DNA of 64,000 nt from an uncultured Glaciecola sp. (GCA_937125395.1 CAKZLI010000025.1:1-64000); one strand, 5' to 3'; positions 37,413 to 49,000 are shown, numbered from the stretch's first letter. Program-made: numbers and translations. The notes: generated by a model not told the origin, from the letters alone.

Positions 37413-38172
37413 AAAAGAAACCTTAGGTAAAACGGTCGGTGTAGTACTGGCTGTGTGTTTAGTTTGTTCAATTATTGTATCTGGTGCAGCAGTCGGCTTA
37501 CGAGGCTTACAAAACACCAATGCGGCGTTGGATAAAAAATCAAATATTCTAGTAGCTGCTGGTCTTGCAGAACAGGCTGCAGGTGACATTTCTGGTACTT
37601 ATGCCAAGTTTGTTGAAGAAAAATTTGTTGATTTAGCCACGGGTGAGTACGTTGCAAACCCTGCTGAAGGAACAGGCAAACCTTATAATATGTACGGTAA
37701 AGTATCAAAAGCAAAAGATACAAGCAGCAAGGTAGAGGGTAACGTGGGTTTCTCTCGCCGTGCAAATATCGCTAATATCTATCATATTAAAGATGCGGCC
37801 GGTGACGTTACTCGCGTTATTTTACCCATACATGGTAGTGGTCTATGGGATCTAATGTATGGTTTCTTAGCCCTTGATGCTGATGGTAATACTGTTCGTG
37901 AACTAGTTTATTATCAACACAAAGAAACGCCAGGATTGGGTGGTGAGATTCAAAACCCAGCTTGGCAGGCATTGTGGAATGGCAAAAAATTATTTAATGA
38001 TGGCGAAGTTGCCATTCAAGTCAAAAAGCAAGCTGGTACACAAGACCCTTATGCGGTTGATGCGTTATCAGGTGCAACGCTGACCAGTAATGGTGTGCAA
38101 AACACCTTGTCATATTGGGCGGGTCAAAATGGCTTTGGTCCATACTTACAACGTCAATCTTGGAAATCATAG
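37402..38172 (+). CDS. nqrC: Na+-NQR subunit C
   Basis: A 256-residue subunit with one N-terminal membrane helix (about 12-32) and a periplasmic FMN-binding domain. The flavinylation motif SGAT occurs in [16 protein letters not shown]226 corresponds to V. cholerae T225. The reading frame is open upstream within nqrB, but the real start is the GTG at 37402: GGAGGG lies 6 bases before it, and the family N-terminus ([11 protein letters not shown]) begins there. Translational coupling with nqrB is likely from the 11-base overlap. Confidence 0.95.
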   Translation: MSAKKETLGKTVGVVLAVCLVCSIIVSGAAVGLRGLQNTNAALDKKSNILVAAGLAEQAAGDISGTYAKFVEEKFVDLATGEYVANPAEGTGKPYNMYGKVSKAKDTSSKVEGNVGFSRRANIANIYHIKDAAGDVTRVILPIHGSGLWDLMYGFLALDADGNTVRELVYYQHKETPGLGGEIQNPAWQALWNGKKLFNDGEVAIQVKKQAGTQDPYAVDALSGATLTSNGVQNTLSYWAGQNGFGPYLQRQSWKS

Positions 38173-38180
38173 GGACTCTC

Positions 38181-38813
38181 ATGGCTGATACAAAAGAAAT
38201 GAAAAAAGCGCTCTTTGAGCCAATATTGGGTTCAAACCCGATTGCTTTACACGTACTGGGTATTTGTTCTGCACTTGCAATCACGACTAAACTAGAAACG
38301 GCATTAGTGATGTCATTAGCGTTAACTGCGGTATGTGCTTTCTCTAATTTATTTATTTCGTTAATTCGAAATCAAATTCCTTCAAGTGTCCGTATTATCA
38401 TTCAGATGACGATAATTGCGTCATTGGTAATCGTTGTTGACCAAATCTTAAAAGCATATTCGTATGAGATTTCTAAACAACTCTCGGTATTCGTTGGTTT
38501 GATTATCACTAACTGTATTGTAATGGGGCGTGCTGAAGCGTATGCAATGAAGTCACCACCCATGATGAGCTTCTTAGATGGTATTGGTAATGGTTTAGGG
38601 TATTCATTTATCTTAATTGTTATTGCAACTATTAAAGAGCTATTTGGTTTTGGTACGATCCTAGGCTTTGAAATATTACCATTAGTGACTAATGGTGGTT
38701 GGTATCAAGGTAATGGTCTGTTGATTTTACCATTTAGTTCATTCTTCTTAATCGGCGGCATGATTTGGTTTATCCGTACCATTCGCCCAGAGCAAGTAGA
38801 GCCTAAGGATTAA
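38181..38813 (+). CDS. nqrD: Na+-NQR subunit D
   Basis: A 210-residue integral membrane subunit with six predicted helices, homologous to NqrE and RnfE. The N-terminus [25 protein letters not shown] is typical. The [12 protein letters not shown] segment holds the conserved Cys that in NqrD/NqrE co-ordinates an iron centre within the membrane. The start is the ATG at 38181 with AGGGA 6 bases upstream; an open frame before it lies within nqrC. Length equals that of V. cholerae NqrD (210). Confidence 0.96.
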   Translation: MADTKEMKKALFEPILGSNPIALHVLGICSALAITTKLETALVMSLALTAVCAFSNLFISLIRNQIPSSVRIIIQMTIIASLVIVVDQILKAYSYEISKQLSVFVGLIITNCIVMGRAEAYAMKSPPMMSFLDGIGNGLGYSFILIVIATIKELFGFGTILGFEILPLVTNGGWYQGNGLLILPFSSFFLIGGMIWFIRTIRPEQVEPKD

Positions 38814-38815
38814 TC

Positions 38816-39424
38816 ATGGAACATTATTTAGCATTATTAGTGCGTTCAATTTTCGTTGAAAATATGGCGCTATCATTATTCTTAGGTATGTGTACATTTT
38901 TGGCAGTATCTAAAAAAGTCTCTACAGCAATGGGCTTAGGGGTTGCAGTAATCGTGGTATTGGGTATTTCAGTACCCGTTAACCAAATTATTTTTACTAA
39001 TATCCTTGCACCAGGTGCATTGGGTTGGGCAGGTTTTCCTGATGCCGATTTAAGCTTCTTGAGCTTTTTAACGTTTATCGGTGTTATTGCAGCGTTAGTA
39101 CAGATTTTGGAAATGAGTTTAGATAAGTTCTTTCCTGCGTTATATAACGCGTTAGGGATCTTTTTACCGCTTATCACCGTAAACTGTGCCATCTTTGGTG
39201 GTGTTGCGTTTGCGGTACAACGTGAATATAACATTCCAGAGAGTATTGTTTATGGCGTCGGTAGTGGCATGGGCTGGGCGTTAGCAATTATATTATTAGC
39301 GGCAGTACGTGAAAAATTAAAGTATGCAGATATGCCTGAGGGTGTCCGTGGTTTAGGTTCAGTATTTATGATTGCTGGTCTAATGGCACTTGGCTTCCAG
39401 TCGTTTACTGGTATTGCAATCTAA
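38816..39424 (+). CDS. nqrE: Na+-NQR subunit E
   Basis: A 202-residue six-helix membrane subunit, paralogous to NqrD with inverted topology. Key segments are [22 protein letters not shown] and [14 protein letters not shown]; the Cys in each is the kind that binds the intramembrane iron centre shared with NqrD. It starts 2 bases after the nqrD stop with AAGGA overlapping the end of nqrD, so it is probably translationally coupled. Confidence 0.96.
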   Translation: MEHYLALLVRSIFVENMALSLFLGMCTFLAVSKKVSTAMGLGVAVIVVLGISVPVNQIIFTNILAPGALGWAGFPDADLSFLSFLTFIGVIAALVQILEMSLDKFFPALYNALGIFLPLITVNCAIFGGVAFAVQREYNIPESIVYGVGSGMGWALAIILLAAVREKLKYADMPEGVRGLGSVFMIAGLMALGFQSFTGIAI

Positions 39425-39443
39425 GCCTCAAAGGAGCATTTAT

Positions 39444-40676
39444 ATGAATTCAATTGAAATTTATCTAGGCGTCGGTATGTTCATTGCGATCGTACTCGCG
39501 CTAGTCTTCATCATCATGTTCGCCAAGTCAAAATTGGTACCTGAAGGTGATGTACAAATCTTAATTAATGGTGATCCTGAAAAAGCAATCACGGCCTCTC
39601 CTGGCGGTAAATTGTTAGGTGCCTTAGCTGACTCTGGTATCTTTGTATCTTCAGCATGTGGTGGCGGTGGCTCTTGTGGTCAGTGTCATGTACACATCAA
39701 ATCTGGTGGTGGTGAAATTTTGCCAACAGAGCTTGATCACATCTCAAAGCGTGATGCCAAAGAAGGCTTGCGTTTATCTTGTCAGGTTGCGATTAAGCAA
39801 GACATGGATATTGAATTACCAGAAGAAATCTTTGGTGTGAAAAAATGGGAATGTGAAGTGTTGTCTAACAACAACGAAGCCACCTTTATCAAAGAACTGA
39901 AATTAGGCATCCCAGATGGCGAAAGTGTACCATTCCGTGCGGGTGGTTATATTCAAATTGAGGCGCCACCTCACCATATCAAATACAGCGACTTTGATGT
40001 ACCAGAAGAATACCGCCCAGATTGGAATCACTTTGGCTTCTTTGATGTTGAATCAAAAGTAGACGAAGAGACAATCCGCGCATACTCTATGGCGAATTAT
40101 CCTGAAGAAGAAGGTATTATCTTATTGAACGTGCGTATTGCTACGCCGCCACCTAAGAATTTAAGTTTGCCTGCTGGTAAGATGTCGTCGTTTATTTGGT
40201 CCTTAAAGCCTGGTGATAAGGTGACGATTTCAGGTCCATTCGGTGAGTTCTTTGCAAAAGACACGGATGCAGAAATGGTCTTTGTGGGTGGTGGTGCCGG
40301 TATGGCCCCAATGCGTTCACATATCTTTGACCAATTACGTAGACTTAAAACTGATCGTAAGATTTCATTCTGGTATGGTGCACGTTCTGCCCGCGAAATG
40401 TTCTACGTAGAAGATTTTGATATGTTGGCTGCTGAGAATGAAAACTTCGATTGGCATGTGGCATTATCCGATCCTCAACCAGAAGATAACTGGGAAGGGT
40501 TGACTGGATTTATTCATTTAGTATTGTTAGAAAACTACCTGAAAGATCACCCAGCACCTGAAGATTGTGAGTTCTACATGTGTGGTCCTCCAATGATGAA
40601 TGCGGCAGTTATCAATATGCTTAAAGATTTAGGCGTAGAAGATGAAAACATTATGCTTGATGACTTTGGTGGCTAA
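39444..40676 (+). CDS. nqrF: Na+-NQR subunit F (NADH dehydrogenase component)
   Basis: A 410-residue electron-input subunit. An N-terminal membrane helix (about 5-28) is followed by a plant-type 2Fe-2S ferredoxin domain with C72, C78, C81 and C113. An FAD-binding domain with RAYSMANYP and an NADH-binding domain with [14 protein letters not shown] and the C-terminal [11 protein letters not shown] and LDDFGG complete it. It accepts electrons from NADH and passes them to NqrC. The open frame reaches back into nqrE, but AAAGGAG before ATG 39444 sets the start. A terminator-like hairpin follows before apbE. Confidence 0.97.
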   Translation: MNSIEIYLGVGMFIAIVLALVFIIMFAKSKLVPEGDVQILINGDPEKAITASPGGKLLGALADSGIFVSSACGGGGSCGQCHVHIKSGGGEILPTELDHISKRDAKEGLRLSCQVAIKQDMDIELPEEIFGVKKWECEVLSNNNEATFIKELKLGIPDGESVPFRAGGYIQIEAPPHHIKYSDFDVPEEYRPDWNHFGFFDVESKVDEETIRAYSMANYPEEEGIILLNVRIATPPPKNLSLPAGKMSSFIWSLKPGDKVTISGPFGEFFAKDTDAEMVFVGGGAGMAPMRSHIFDQLRRLKTDRKISFWYGARSAREMFYVEDFDMLAAENENFDWHVALSDPQPEDNWEGLTGFIHLVLLENYLKDHPAPEDCEFYMCGPPMMNAAVINMLKDLGVEDENIMLDDFGG

Positions 40677-40722
40677 TTCTCTGCACCGCTAACAGTAAAG
40701 GTTAGTAAAAGTTAGCAATGAT

Positions 40723-40747
40723 AAAGGAGCCACAGGGCTCCTTTTTT
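40723..40747 (+). terminator. Terminator-like hairpin between nqrF and apbE
   Basis: Nine-base arms (AAAGGAGCC and GGCTCCTTT) with a 4-base loop and a T run. It may reduce transcription of apbE and nqrM relative to the nqr structural genes. Confidence 0.85.
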
Positions 40748-40778
40748 ATATATAAAGTGCAATATAAGGATAAAATAT

Positions 40779-41810
40779 ATGTATCGAATGACCCGATTAG
40801 GTCTATTCTTGTTGATCTTGTGTGCTGTTCTATCGTGCAGCGATAGTCACCGTGATACACACGCTAATGCGTACCATATTACGGGTAAGACGATGGGAAC
40901 CACTTACAATGTTAAGTTAATATCAACTGCATCAGTCGATAAAGACAGGCTTAAAGCTGCAATTGATACAAAATTAGTGGCGATAAACCAATTAATGTCG
41001 ACATATATTGCAGATTCAGAATTATCAAGGTTTAATCAATCACCTGCTAATATCCCGTTTGTGTTATCGCCTGAAACGACGTTGGTATTAAGTGAAGCGT
41101 TACGAATTGGTGAGTTGAGTCAAGCGCGTTTAGATGTAACGGTTGGACCTTTGGTGAATTTATGGGGCTTTGGTCCTACCAAGCGAGCGGAGGTCACACC
41201 AAGTCCTGCGCAAATAGAACAGGCCAAATCAATCACCGGGTTAGATAAGTTAGTTTTACAAGATAATCGTCTGACTAAGACAGTGTCTGGGGTATATGTA
41301 GACCTGTCTACGATAGCCAAAGGGTATGGTGTAGATGCAATTAGTGAACTATTGCAAGAACGGGCAATAAGTCATTACTTAGTGGAAATTGGCGGTGAGA
41401 TGCGCGTGGCTGGCACCAAATTAGGTGGCGAGGCATGGCGTATTGCCATCGAAAAGCCAATTGATGATAGTCGTTCGATTCAACGTATTATCAGTATTGG
41501 CGATAATGCGATTGCGACATCGGGTGATTATCGAAATTATTATGAAGAAAATGGGGTTCGTTATTCACATTTAATTGATGCTGCAACGGGTTATCCGATT
41601 CAACACAACACCGTTTCAGCAACCGTGGTAGATGTATCTTCGATGACCGCAGATGGCTTAGCAACAGCTTTGATGATATTATCCGGCGAACAAGCTATCG
41701 CATTGGCTGAAGCTAATAATATTGCGGTGTTACTGATCTTCAAAGAGGGCGCTGAGTTCGTGGAATATCAGTCTCCAGCATTTATACAACAGGTTTCCAT
41801 TATCAAATAG
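40779..41810 (+). CDS. apbE: FAD:protein FMN transferase, lipoprotein
   Basis: A 343-residue enzyme that attaches FMN to Thr in the SGAT motifs of NqrB and NqrC. A lipoprotein signal peptide ends at the lipobox VLSC (Cys about residue 20), so it is anchored facing the periplasm. Typical segments are GKTMGTTYNVKL, VDLSTIAKGYGVD, LVEIGGEMR, SGDYRNYY and HLIDAATGYPI. The gene follows nqrF behind a hairpin, and nqrM follows in 12 bases, which matches the standard order of this operon. Confidence 0.95.
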   Translation: MYRMTRLGLFLLILCAVLSCSDSHRDTHANAYHITGKTMGTTYNVKLISTASVDKDRLKAAIDTKLVAINQLMSTYIADSELSRFNQSPANIPFVLSPETTLVLSEALRIGELSQARLDVTVGPLVNLWGFGPTKRAEVTPSPAQIEQAKSITGLDKLVLQDNRLTKTVSGVYVDLSTIAKGYGVDAISELLQERAISHYLVEIGGEMRVAGTKLGGEAWRIAIEKPIDDSRSIQRIISIGDNAIATSGDYRNYYEENGVRYSHLIDAATGYPIQHNTVSATVVDVSSMTADGLATALMILSGEQAIALAEANNIAVLLIFKEGAEFVEYQSPAFIQQVSIIK

Positions 41811-41822
41811 GTTGGACTATAT

Positions 41823-42056
41823 ATGAGTACATTTATATTGGCTTTTTTCTTCTTTGTGATCACGGTTGCAGCGATGGCTGTGGGTTATATTTTACAACGT
41901 AAAACCATTGCAGGTAGCTGTGGCGGTCTTGGCGCACTCGGCATCGCAAAAGCCTGTGATTGCCCTGAACCTTGTGATCGTAAACTAGCCCGCATGGAAA
42001 AAGAAGCCATCCGTGCCGAAAAAATCAAAGCATGGGAAAAAGACAAAATCATGTAG
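41823..42056 (+). CDS. nqrM: Na+-NQR maturation factor NqrM
   Basis: A 77-residue protein with one N-terminal membrane helix and a short cysteine-rich cytoplasmic part (GSCGGLGALGIAKACDCPEPCDRK). This is the DUF539/NqrM family, required for assembly of active Na+-NQR and thought to deliver iron to the NqrD/E centre. The four conserved Cys are present. It directly follows apbE, as in Vibrio. A weak ribosome site (AGGTTGG) precedes the ATG. Confidence 0.93.
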   Translation: MSTFILAFFFFVITVAAMAVGYILQRKTIAGSCGGLGALGIAKACDCPEPCDRKLARMEKEAIRAEKIKAWEKDKIM

Positions 42057-42128
42057 TGTGTGCCATTGAGCATAGCCCAGCATCCTTACCATTAACATCC
42101 TTCAAACTAGCATTAGAGACTCGATTAA

Positions 42129-43835
42129 ATGAGCAATGAAATAACGACTAACCCTTTGTATATTCCTCATTCAGGCCCAGCATTGCTTGAAACCCCATTG
42201 TTAAACAAAGGGAGTGCGTTCACCGAAACCGAACGTAAAAACTTCAATTTATTAGGCTTACTGCCACCACGTTACGAATCAATCGAAGAACAAGTTGAAC
42301 GTGCTTACATGCAGTACACGAGTTTTACGGATCCGTTAAACAAGCATATTTATTTACGCGCTATTCAAGATAACAACGAGACGTTGTTTTTCCGCTTACT
42401 GCAAGCACATATCGATGAGATGCTACCTATCATCTATACCCCAACAGTGGGGGACGCGTGTGAAAAATTCTCCGATATTTACCGATCTTCTCGTGGCTTA
42501 TTCATCAGTTATGCTGAGCGTCACATGATGGATGATATTTTGCGAAATGCGACCAAAGGTAAGGTCAAAGTGATCGTTGTCACAGATGGCGAGCGGATCC
42601 TTGGGTTAGGTGACCAAGGCATCGGTGGCATGGGGATCCCGATTGGCAAATTATCTTTGTATACAGCATGTGGTGGTATTAGCCCAGCATATACATTACC
42701 CGTGATGCTGGATGTGGGTACTAATAATGAAAAATTACTCAATGACGAAATGTACATGGGGGCGAAACACAAACGTATCAACCAGGCAGAATATGATGAA
42801 TTTTTAGATTTATTTATTCAAGCAGCACAACGTCGTTGGCCAGAGGTGTTGATCCAATTTGAGGATTTTGCCCAGCCTAATGCGATGCCATTACTGAATC
42901 GCTATCGTAATTCGGTTTGTTGTTTTAATGATGACATTCAAGGTACAGCGGCAGTCACATTAGGGACAATATTAGCGGCATGTCGAGCCCGTAAAAAGAA
43001 ATTATCCGATATGACGATCGTATTCACGGGTGCAGGTTCAGCTGGATGTGGCATAGCTGAAATGTTAATTAAGCAAATGGTCGCTGAAGGTTTGCTTGAT
43101 GCTGATGCTCGCAAGCAAGTGTTAATGGTTGACCGTTATGGCTTAGTGACAGAAGGAATGACTGATTTACGTGATTTTCAATTGGCGTTGCAGCAACCTG
43201 TGTCACAAATAGCTGACTGGGAATACAGCGGTCAACAAAACGGTGCGTACCCAAGCTTGCTGGATGTGATTAATCATACCAAACCGGATATTTTGATTGG
43301 AGTATCTGGTCAAGCTGGCTTGTTTACCGAACAAGTTATTACGACGATGAAACAACATTGTGCATTGCCGATTATTTTTCCATTGAGCAACCCATCGCGT
43401 CAAGTAGAGGCGACACCGGCCGATGTCATTAAATGGACAGATGGGCAAGTTGTGATTGCAACAGGCAGTCCATTTGAAGCGGTTGAATACGCAGGCAAGA
43501 CGTTCAATATTGCACAATGCAACAACAGTTATATTTTTCCAGGGATTGGTTTAGGCGTAATCGCCTGTAAAGCTCGAATTATTACGGACGAGATGTTGAT
43601 GGCAGCCAGCAATGCGCTAGCGGATGCATCCCCCTTAGCTACGGATATAAATGGGGAGCTGTTACCGCCAGTAACGCAAATTACAACATTAAGCCGTGAC
43701 ATCGCTTTTGCCGTTGCCAAAGTGGCGATGCAACAAGATCTTGCACTTCATTTAAGTGATGAGCAGTTATTAGCCAAAATTGACAAAAACTTCTGGCGTG
43801 CTGAATATCGTCAATACAAGCGAGTTTCAATTTAA
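42129..43835 (+). CDS. maeA: NAD-dependent malic enzyme
   Basis: A 568-residue malic enzyme that decarboxylates malate to pyruvate with NAD. The N-terminal malic domain has [39 protein letters not shown] and FEDFAQPNA. The NAD domain has [14 protein letters not shown]. The length and pattern match the E. coli MaeA/SfcA group (565), not the MaeB group, which carries a phosphotransacetylase-like tail. The ribosome site is weak. It forms part of the C3/C4 node set in this window together with ppc, mdh and pckA. Confidence 0.95.
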   Translation: MSNEITTNPLYIPHSGPALLETPLLNKGSAFTETERKNFNLLGLLPPRYESIEEQVERAYMQYTSFTDPLNKHIYLRAIQDNNETLFFRLLQAHIDEMLPIIYTPTVGDACEKFSDIYRSSRGLFISYAERHMMDDILRNATKGKVKVIVVTDGERILGLGDQGIGGMGIPIGKLSLYTACGGISPAYTLPVMLDVGTNNEKLLNDEMYMGAKHKRINQAEYDEFLDLFIQAAQRRWPEVLIQFEDFAQPNAMPLLNRYRNSVCCFNDDIQGTAAVTLGTILAACRARKKKLSDMTIVFTGAGSAGCGIAEMLIKQMVAEGLLDADARKQVLMVDRYGLVTEGMTDLRDFQLALQQPVSQIADWEYSGQQNGAYPSLLDVINHTKPDILIGVSGQAGLFTEQVITTMKQHCALPIIFPLSNPSRQVEATPADVIKWTDGQVVIATGSPFEAVEYAGKTFNIAQCNNSYIFPGIGLGVIACKARIITDEMLMAASNALADASPLATDINGELLPPVTQITTLSRDIAFAVAKVAMQQDLALHLSDEQLLAKIDKNFWRAEYRQYKRVSI

Positions 43836-44009
43836 TCTGCTATACAATCCTGACGTTTAACAGAAATATTGCAATCGAAATTAGCGTGTGAATTTATTTT
43901 TTTTGCCATATTTCTGTAACATAAATACGATTTAATACCTGCTCTTATTACTGATAATCAAATAGCTGATATAACTGAACTACGCTATTTATTAAACAAG
44001 GCTTATACC

Positions 44010-44909
44010 ATGAAACTATTACAATCGATTGTAACAACGATGTCTATTGGGATGTTATCCATTGCGGTTAATGCAGAAACGATAACGATGGATCTTTATG
44101 GTAAGGTCAATGTCAGCATCCAAGATTCTGCAGGTGAGAGTGAATTAAGAAGCAACTCTTCACGAGTCGGTTTAAAAGGTTCAGCAGTGCTAGATGAAGG
44201 TTTAGAAGTCTTTTATCGATACGAGCTACAGGTTGATGTGACCGACCAATCAGGTGACGATAACTTAAAATCGCGGAATCAATATATTGGCTTACGTGGT
44301 GCATTTGGTGAATTAACGCTGGGTCGTAATGATTCATTATTGAAGCAATCACAAGGTAAGTTTGATTTGTTTTCTGATTTAGAAGGGGACATCAAGGTCT
44401 TGTGGAAAGGCGAAAATCGGATGAGCGATTCATTGACTTACAAGTCGCCTAAGCTTATCGGTATTCAATTAGGTTTAGGTTACTATCTGGATGAAGACAA
44501 TGATGATGCGGGTACGTCGATATCTGTGTCTTATGGCGATGGTGCATTAAAGCAAGGCAACTATTATGTCGCATTGGCCGTTGATAATGAACTCAAAGGC
44601 TATAATGCAACTCGCTTGACGGCTGGTACCAAAGTGGCCTCAGTCAAATTGGGTTTGATTTTACAAAACCAAGAAAAAATCATTGATGGTTCGGATAAAG
44701 ACGGTTTTATGCTTAGTGCGCAATATGCGATAGGAAAGTTTGCATTAAAAGGTCAATACCAAGCATTAGATGACGACTCTGGTGTATCTGTAGGGGTTGA
44801 TCGTAAGCTCGGCAAAAACACCAAGCTGTATGGTTTTTATACCTCATTTAATTTTGATGCCGAAGAAGATGAAGATTATCTTGCACTTGGTATTGAACAC
44901 AAATTTTAA
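44010..44909 (+). CDS. Gram-negative porin
   Basis: A 299-residue outer-membrane channel. A signal peptide (about 1-22, ending IAVNA) is followed by the general-porin opening strand ITMDLYGKVNVSIQDS. The strand-turn pattern includes SRVGLKGSAVLDEGLEVFYRYE and RNQYIGLRGAFGELTLGRND, and the C-terminus ends in Phe (LALGIEHKF), as needed for barrel assembly. It is shorter than enterobacterial OmpC/F but typical of the Alteromonadales/Vibrio porin_4-type group. It probably allows passive diffusion of small solutes. Confidence 0.92.
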   Translation: MKLLQSIVTTMSIGMLSIAVNAETITMDLYGKVNVSIQDSAGESELRSNSSRVGLKGSAVLDEGLEVFYRYELQVDVTDQSGDDNLKSRNQYIGLRGAFGELTLGRNDSLLKQSQGKFDLFSDLEGDIKVLWKGENRMSDSLTYKSPKLIGIQLGLGYYLDEDNDDAGTSISVSYGDGALKQGNYYVALAVDNELKGYNATRLTAGTKVASVKLGLILQNQEKIIDGSDKDGFMLSAQYAIGKFALKGQYQALDDDSGVSVGVDRKLGKNTKLYGFYTSFNFDAEEDEDYLALGIEHKF

Positions 44910-44951
44910 GTCATTTCTGTTTAAAACAGTATTCGCTATAAGTAATCTAGG

Positions 44952-44977
44952 CGGGCTTGATATATTTATCAAACCCG
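44952..44977 (+). terminator. Hairpin after the porin gene, weak terminator
   Basis: Eleven-base arms (CGGGCTTGATA and TATCAAACCCG, one mismatch) with a 4-base loop lie 43 bases after the porin stop. There is no T run after the stem, so termination is uncertain. Confidence 0.45.
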
Positions 44978-45021
44978 TCATACTACTGTAATAATAAACA
45001 GTTGTTGTGAGTCGATTACGA

Positions 45022-46167
45022 ATGAGTCAACCTAGCCAGCGCAAAATTATCCATGTTGATATGGATTGTTTTTATGCTGCGGTAGAAATGCGTGATAACC
45101 CTGCACTAAGGGATGTACCGATTGCCATTGGTGGTAGTTCTGACCGTCGTGGTGTCGTTTCAACGTGTAATTATTTGGCCCGCCGTTATGGTGTTCACTC
45201 TGCGATGTCTACTGCTCATGCTTTACGTTTGTGTCCTGATCTGGTGCTGGTACCTGGTCGTATGGCAGAATACAAAGCAGTTTCTGATCATATTCGAGAA
45301 ATATTTAGTCGCTACACTCAAGTGATAGAACCCTTATCGTGGGACGAGGCATTTTTGGATGTGACGGATTCAGCCTATTTTAATGGTTCAGCCACGCGCA
45401 TTGCCCAAGATATTCGGCGTGTTATTGAAGCTGAAACGGGTCTAACCGCCTCTGCTGGTGTTGCCCCCATTAAGTTTATTGCCAAAGTTGCCTCGGATGA
45501 AAATAAACCCAATGGCTTGTGTGTCATTACGCCTGAACAACTTGAAGAGTTTGTTTTACAGCTGCCATTAAAAAAGATCCCTGGTGTAGGTAAAGTGACG
45601 CTTGAAAAATTACATACCCTAGGTTTACACACCTGTAAAGACGTGCGTGCGTTTCCTTTTGCTAGATTACATCAGCAGTTCGGTAAGTTCGGTGCGTTAC
45701 TCTGGAATCGTTGTCATGGTATTGATAATCGAGAAATCCAAGTTCATCGGGTGCGCAAATCCGTTGGCGTTGAACGCACATTAGCCCAAGATATTTATGA
45801 GCGAAGTGAAGTGCTGGGCATTATAGATGAGCTGTTACCCAAATTGCGTAGTCGGATTACCTCTGCCAATGTGGGTAAACGCATTAAATCTCAGGGTATA
45901 AAATTAAAATTCAATGATTTTCAACAAACAACGATCGCACATACACGACAAATATATGATGAAGATTATTTTGGCACATTGCTAACTGAAGTATTGGCAC
46001 GACGAAAAGAAAGAGGGATCCGACTTGTTGGTTTGCATATTGGCTTGTATGATCCTGAAGACATTGAGCAACTCAATTTGCCTTTACCTGAACCTGAACC
46101 TGGATCCTCAGCTGTGACGAACGCGTCTGTGGATTCGACACATGTATCCAATCAATCTCATTCATAG
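45022..46167 (+). CDS. dinB: DNA polymerase IV
   Basis: A 381-residue Y-family translesion polymerase. The catalytic acids lie in IIHVDMDCFYAAVEMRDNP and SWDEAFLDVT. The helix-hairpin-helix (KKIPGVGKVTLEKLHTLG) and the little-finger domain follow. A C-terminal EQLNLPL is a good beta-clamp-binding motif. The frame is open from GTG 45007, but ATG 45022 gives the usual MSQ..RKIIHVDMD start; neither codon has a clear ribosome site. No SOS box could be recognised in the short upstream gap. Confidence 0.95.
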   Translation: MSQPSQRKIIHVDMDCFYAAVEMRDNPALRDVPIAIGGSSDRRGVVSTCNYLARRYGVHSAMSTAHALRLCPDLVLVPGRMAEYKAVSDHIREIFSRYTQVIEPLSWDEAFLDVTDSAYFNGSATRIAQDIRRVIEAETGLTASAGVAPIKFIAKVASDENKPNGLCVITPEQLEEFVLQLPLKKIPGVGKVTLEKLHTLGLHTCKDVRAFPFARLHQQFGKFGALLWNRCHGIDNREIQVHRVRKSVGVERTLAQDIYERSEVLGIIDELLPKLRSRITSANVGKRIKSQGIKLKFNDFQQTTIAHTRQIYDEDYFGTLLTEVLARRKERGIRLVGLHIGLYDPEDIEQLNLPLPEPEPGSSAVTNASVDSTHVSNQSHS

Positions 46168-46175
46168 GTACTATT

Positions 46176-47159
46176 ATGCCCTTATCTGTTGGTGAAGCAC
46201 CATCCTATCCATTAGCTCAATATTTAGAGCAATCAAACACGCCCCATTCGCAGTTAATTTATGGTTGTATGGGACTGGGTGGTGGTTGGAATAACAATAG
46301 TGTCAGCGGCGCTGATGTTAAGCAAGCACAAGCCGTCATCGAAACTTGCCTTGCCCATAATATTCGTACATTTGACCATGCGGATATCTATACATTTGGC
46401 AAAGCCGAGATAGCATTTGGGCGAGTACTTGCTGAGCAACCTCATTTACGAGCACAAATGAGCATTCAAAGTAAATGCGGTATTCGATTTGCTGATGCAT
46501 TAGGTGGTAAACGTTATGATCTATCACCTGAATGGGTCACCCAATCCGTCGATTCGATCCTTACCCGACTGCAAATTGAGCATATCGATGTGCTGTTATT
46601 GCATCGCCCTGATCCATTGCTGGATGTCGCTGCCTTAGCACAAGCACTGATGCAGTTACATCAGCAAGGAAAGATAGGACACATAGGTGTGTCTAACATG
46701 CATGTTGCTCAGATAGCACAGCTGCAAGCGGCATTAACGATACCGTTAGTCGCCAATCAAATAGAGCTGAGCTTGGGTCATACTGGTTTGATTAATAGTG
46801 CTATAGAGCCTGAACAGCCGCATGCAGGGATGGCTGAGTATGCGCAGACACATGGGTTGCAAATACAAGCGTGGGGGGCATTATTTCAGGGGCAATTTAC
46901 TCGTGCAATTGACGCTAATACCTCTACGAACACTCAGCACACAATTAACCTAATTAACTCATTAGCCAATAAATATGGTGTTAGTCAAGAAGCGATTATG
47001 TTGAGTTTTTTAACACGCTTGCCAATGCAAATTCAACCAATCATCGGCTCGACGAATCTTGCCCGAATAGCAGATTGTGCCCAAGTGTATCAAGTCCGCT
47101 TATCTCGATGTGATTGGTATGCTTTGCTTGAAAGCAGTCGCGCCCAAGAAATCCCTTAA
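46176..47159 (+). CDS. Aldo/keto reductase, YdhF-like
   Basis: A 327-residue NADP-dependent oxidoreductase with the AKR barrel. Visible features are LIYGCMGLGGGWNN at the first strand, the catalytic Asp and Tyr in FDHADIYTFGKAE, Lys in SIQSKCGIRF, and His in LLLHRPDPLLD. GHIGVSNM and QPIIGSTNLARIAD mark the cofactor site. These patterns match E. coli YdhF (298 residues), whose substrate is not known. It begins 8 bases after dinB and may be co-transcribed with it. Confidence 0.87.
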   Translation: MPLSVGEAPSYPLAQYLEQSNTPHSQLIYGCMGLGGGWNNNSVSGADVKQAQAVIETCLAHNIRTFDHADIYTFGKAEIAFGRVLAEQPHLRAQMSIQSKCGIRFADALGGKRYDLSPEWVTQSVDSILTRLQIEHIDVLLLHRPDPLLDVAALAQALMQLHQQGKIGHIGVSNMHVAQIAQLQAALTIPLVANQIELSLGHTGLINSAIEPEQPHAGMAEYAQTHGLQIQAWGALFQGQFTRAIDANTSTNTQHTINLINSLANKYGVSQEAIMLSFLTRLPMQIQPIIGSTNLARIADCAQVYQVRLSRCDWYALLESSRAQEIP

Positions 47160-47347
47160 CCTCGACATTAATTGCGTAACCTTTTCGTATTATCTGATGC
47201 TGCTGCCGTTGTGCTGTATCGTGAAAACGTTTACAATTTATTGTGGCAATAAACAACAATAATAAGCCACATTATAAACCTATTTAATATGGACTGGAAC
47301 GTCACCTATACATACGAGGATGGCGGACAAATCGAGGAGTACCCTAC

Positions 47348-48949
47348 ATGAACATCTCCCAAGATTTGCATGCTTATGGCATAACAAATACAAAGGAAAT
47401 ACTACATAACCCAAGTTATGATGACCTGTTTAATGAAACCACTTTGGATACCTTAACCGGTTATGAAAAAGGAGTGGTGACTGAGTGCGGTGCGGTTGCC
47501 GTCAATACTGGCGAGTTTACCGGACGCTCACCAAAAGACAAATACATCGTTAAGGACGCCGTAACAGAAGACACCGTATGGTGGTCAGATCAAGGCAAAA
47601 ACGACAACAAACCGATTTCGCAAGATATCTGGAATGAGTTAAAGAGCTTAGTCACATCGCAATTATCGCAAAAGCGATTATTTGTGGTTGATACATTTTG
47701 TGGTGCGAATGCCGATACGCGCTTAAAAGTGCGTTTTGTGACAGAAGTGGCATGGCAAGCGCATTTTGTGACGAATATGTTTATTCGTCCGACGGCACAA
47801 GAACTAGCGGAATATGAGCCTGATTTTATTGTGATGAATGGCGCTAAAACCACCAATCCGAACTGGCAAGCCCAAGGGTTGCACTCGGAAAACTTTGTTG
47901 CGTTTAATCTTACCGAAAAAATTCAATTGATCGGCGGTACTTGGTACGGCGGTGAAATGAAAAAAGGCATGTTCTCAATGATGAACTACCTCTTGCCACT
48001 GCAAGATATCGCATCAATGCATTGCAGTGCTAATGTTGGTAAAAAAGGCGATGTAGCCGTCTTCTTTGGTTTATCAGGTACAGGTAAAACTACCTTATCA
48101 ACAGATCCAAAACGCGAGTTGATTGGTGATGATGAGCATGGCTGGGATGATAACGGTGTGTTTAATTTTGAAGGTGGTTGCTATGCTAAAACCATCAATT
48201 TGAGCAAAGAAAATGAACCGGACATTTACAATGCTATTCGCCGTAATGCATTACTTGAAAATGTAACGGTTTTACCCGGTGGTGAAATTGATTATGCTGA
48301 CGGTTCTGTAACTGAGAATACGCGTGTGTCTTATCCGATTGAACACATCGATAATATCGTTAAGCCAATTTCACGTGCTGGTCATGCTAATAAAGTGATT
48401 TTTTTAACGGCTGATGCGTTTGGTGTATTACCTGCGGTATCCAAGTTAACGCCAGCCCAAGCACAGTATTATTTTCTGTCCGGTTTTACGGCAAAGTTAG
48501 CCGGAACTGAGCGAGGTATTACTGAGCCGACGCCGACTTTTTCAAGTTGTTTTGGTGCTGCTTTCTTAAGTCTTCATCCAACCAAATACGCCCAAGTATT
48601 AGAAAAGCGTATGCAGGCATCTGGTGCAACTGCATATTTAGTGAACACCGGATGGAATGGCTCAGGTAAGCGTATTTCTATCAAAGCAACCCGAGCAATC
48701 ATTGATGCGATTTTGGATGGGTCTATTGATGACGCGCCGACGCAAGATGTTCCAGTCTTTAATTTGACTGTACCGAGTGAGCTAAACGGGGTTGACCCAA
48801 GTATTTTAGACCCTCGTGGTACGTATAAGGATGCGCAGGATTGGCATAGTAAAGCGACGGATTTAGCAACGTTATTTGTCGATAACTTTAGCAAGTTTAC
48901 CGATACTGACAATGGGGCTGCATTAGTTGCAGCAGGTCCGAAGGTGTAG
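47348..48949 (+). CDS. pckA: Phosphoenolpyruvate carboxykinase (ATP)
   Basis: A 533-residue gluconeogenic enzyme that converts oxaloacetate and ATP to PEP and CO2. The N-terminal signature [11 protein letters not shown], the metal-binding [11 protein letters not shown], the P-loop [11 protein letters not shown], the metal-site IGDDEHGW and the adenine-site region RVSYPIEHI are all present. Length matches E. coli PckA (540). AGGAG lies about 8 bases before the ATG. Next to acs, it supports gluconeogenic growth on acetate, but the two are 45 kb apart and not an operon. A terminator follows. Confidence 0.97.
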   Translation: MNISQDLHAYGITNTKEILHNPSYDDLFNETTLDTLTGYEKGVVTECGAVAVNTGEFTGRSPKDKYIVKDAVTEDTVWWSDQGKNDNKPISQDIWNELKSLVTSQLSQKRLFVVDTFCGANADTRLKVRFVTEVAWQAHFVTNMFIRPTAQELAEYEPDFIVMNGAKTTNPNWQAQGLHSENFVAFNLTEKIQLIGGTWYGGEMKKGMFSMMNYLLPLQDIASMHCSANVGKKGDVAVFFGLSGTGKTTLSTDPKRELIGDDEHGWDDNGVFNFEGGCYAKTINLSKENEPDIYNAIRRNALLENVTVLPGGEIDYADGSVTENTRVSYPIEHIDNIVKPISRAGHANKVIFLTADAFGVLPAVSKLTPAQAQYYFLSGFTAKLAGTERGITEPTPTFSSCFGAAFLSLHPTKYAQVLEKRMQASGATAYLVNTGWNGSGKRISIKATRAIIDAILDGSIDDAPTQDVPVFNLTVPSELNGVDPSILDPRGTYKDAQDWHSKATDLATLFVDNFSKFTDTDNGAALVAAGPKV

Positions 48950-49000
48950 TCATTATTGTGTATTGCGCCGTAGAATAAACGATCAACGGCAATGCCATCG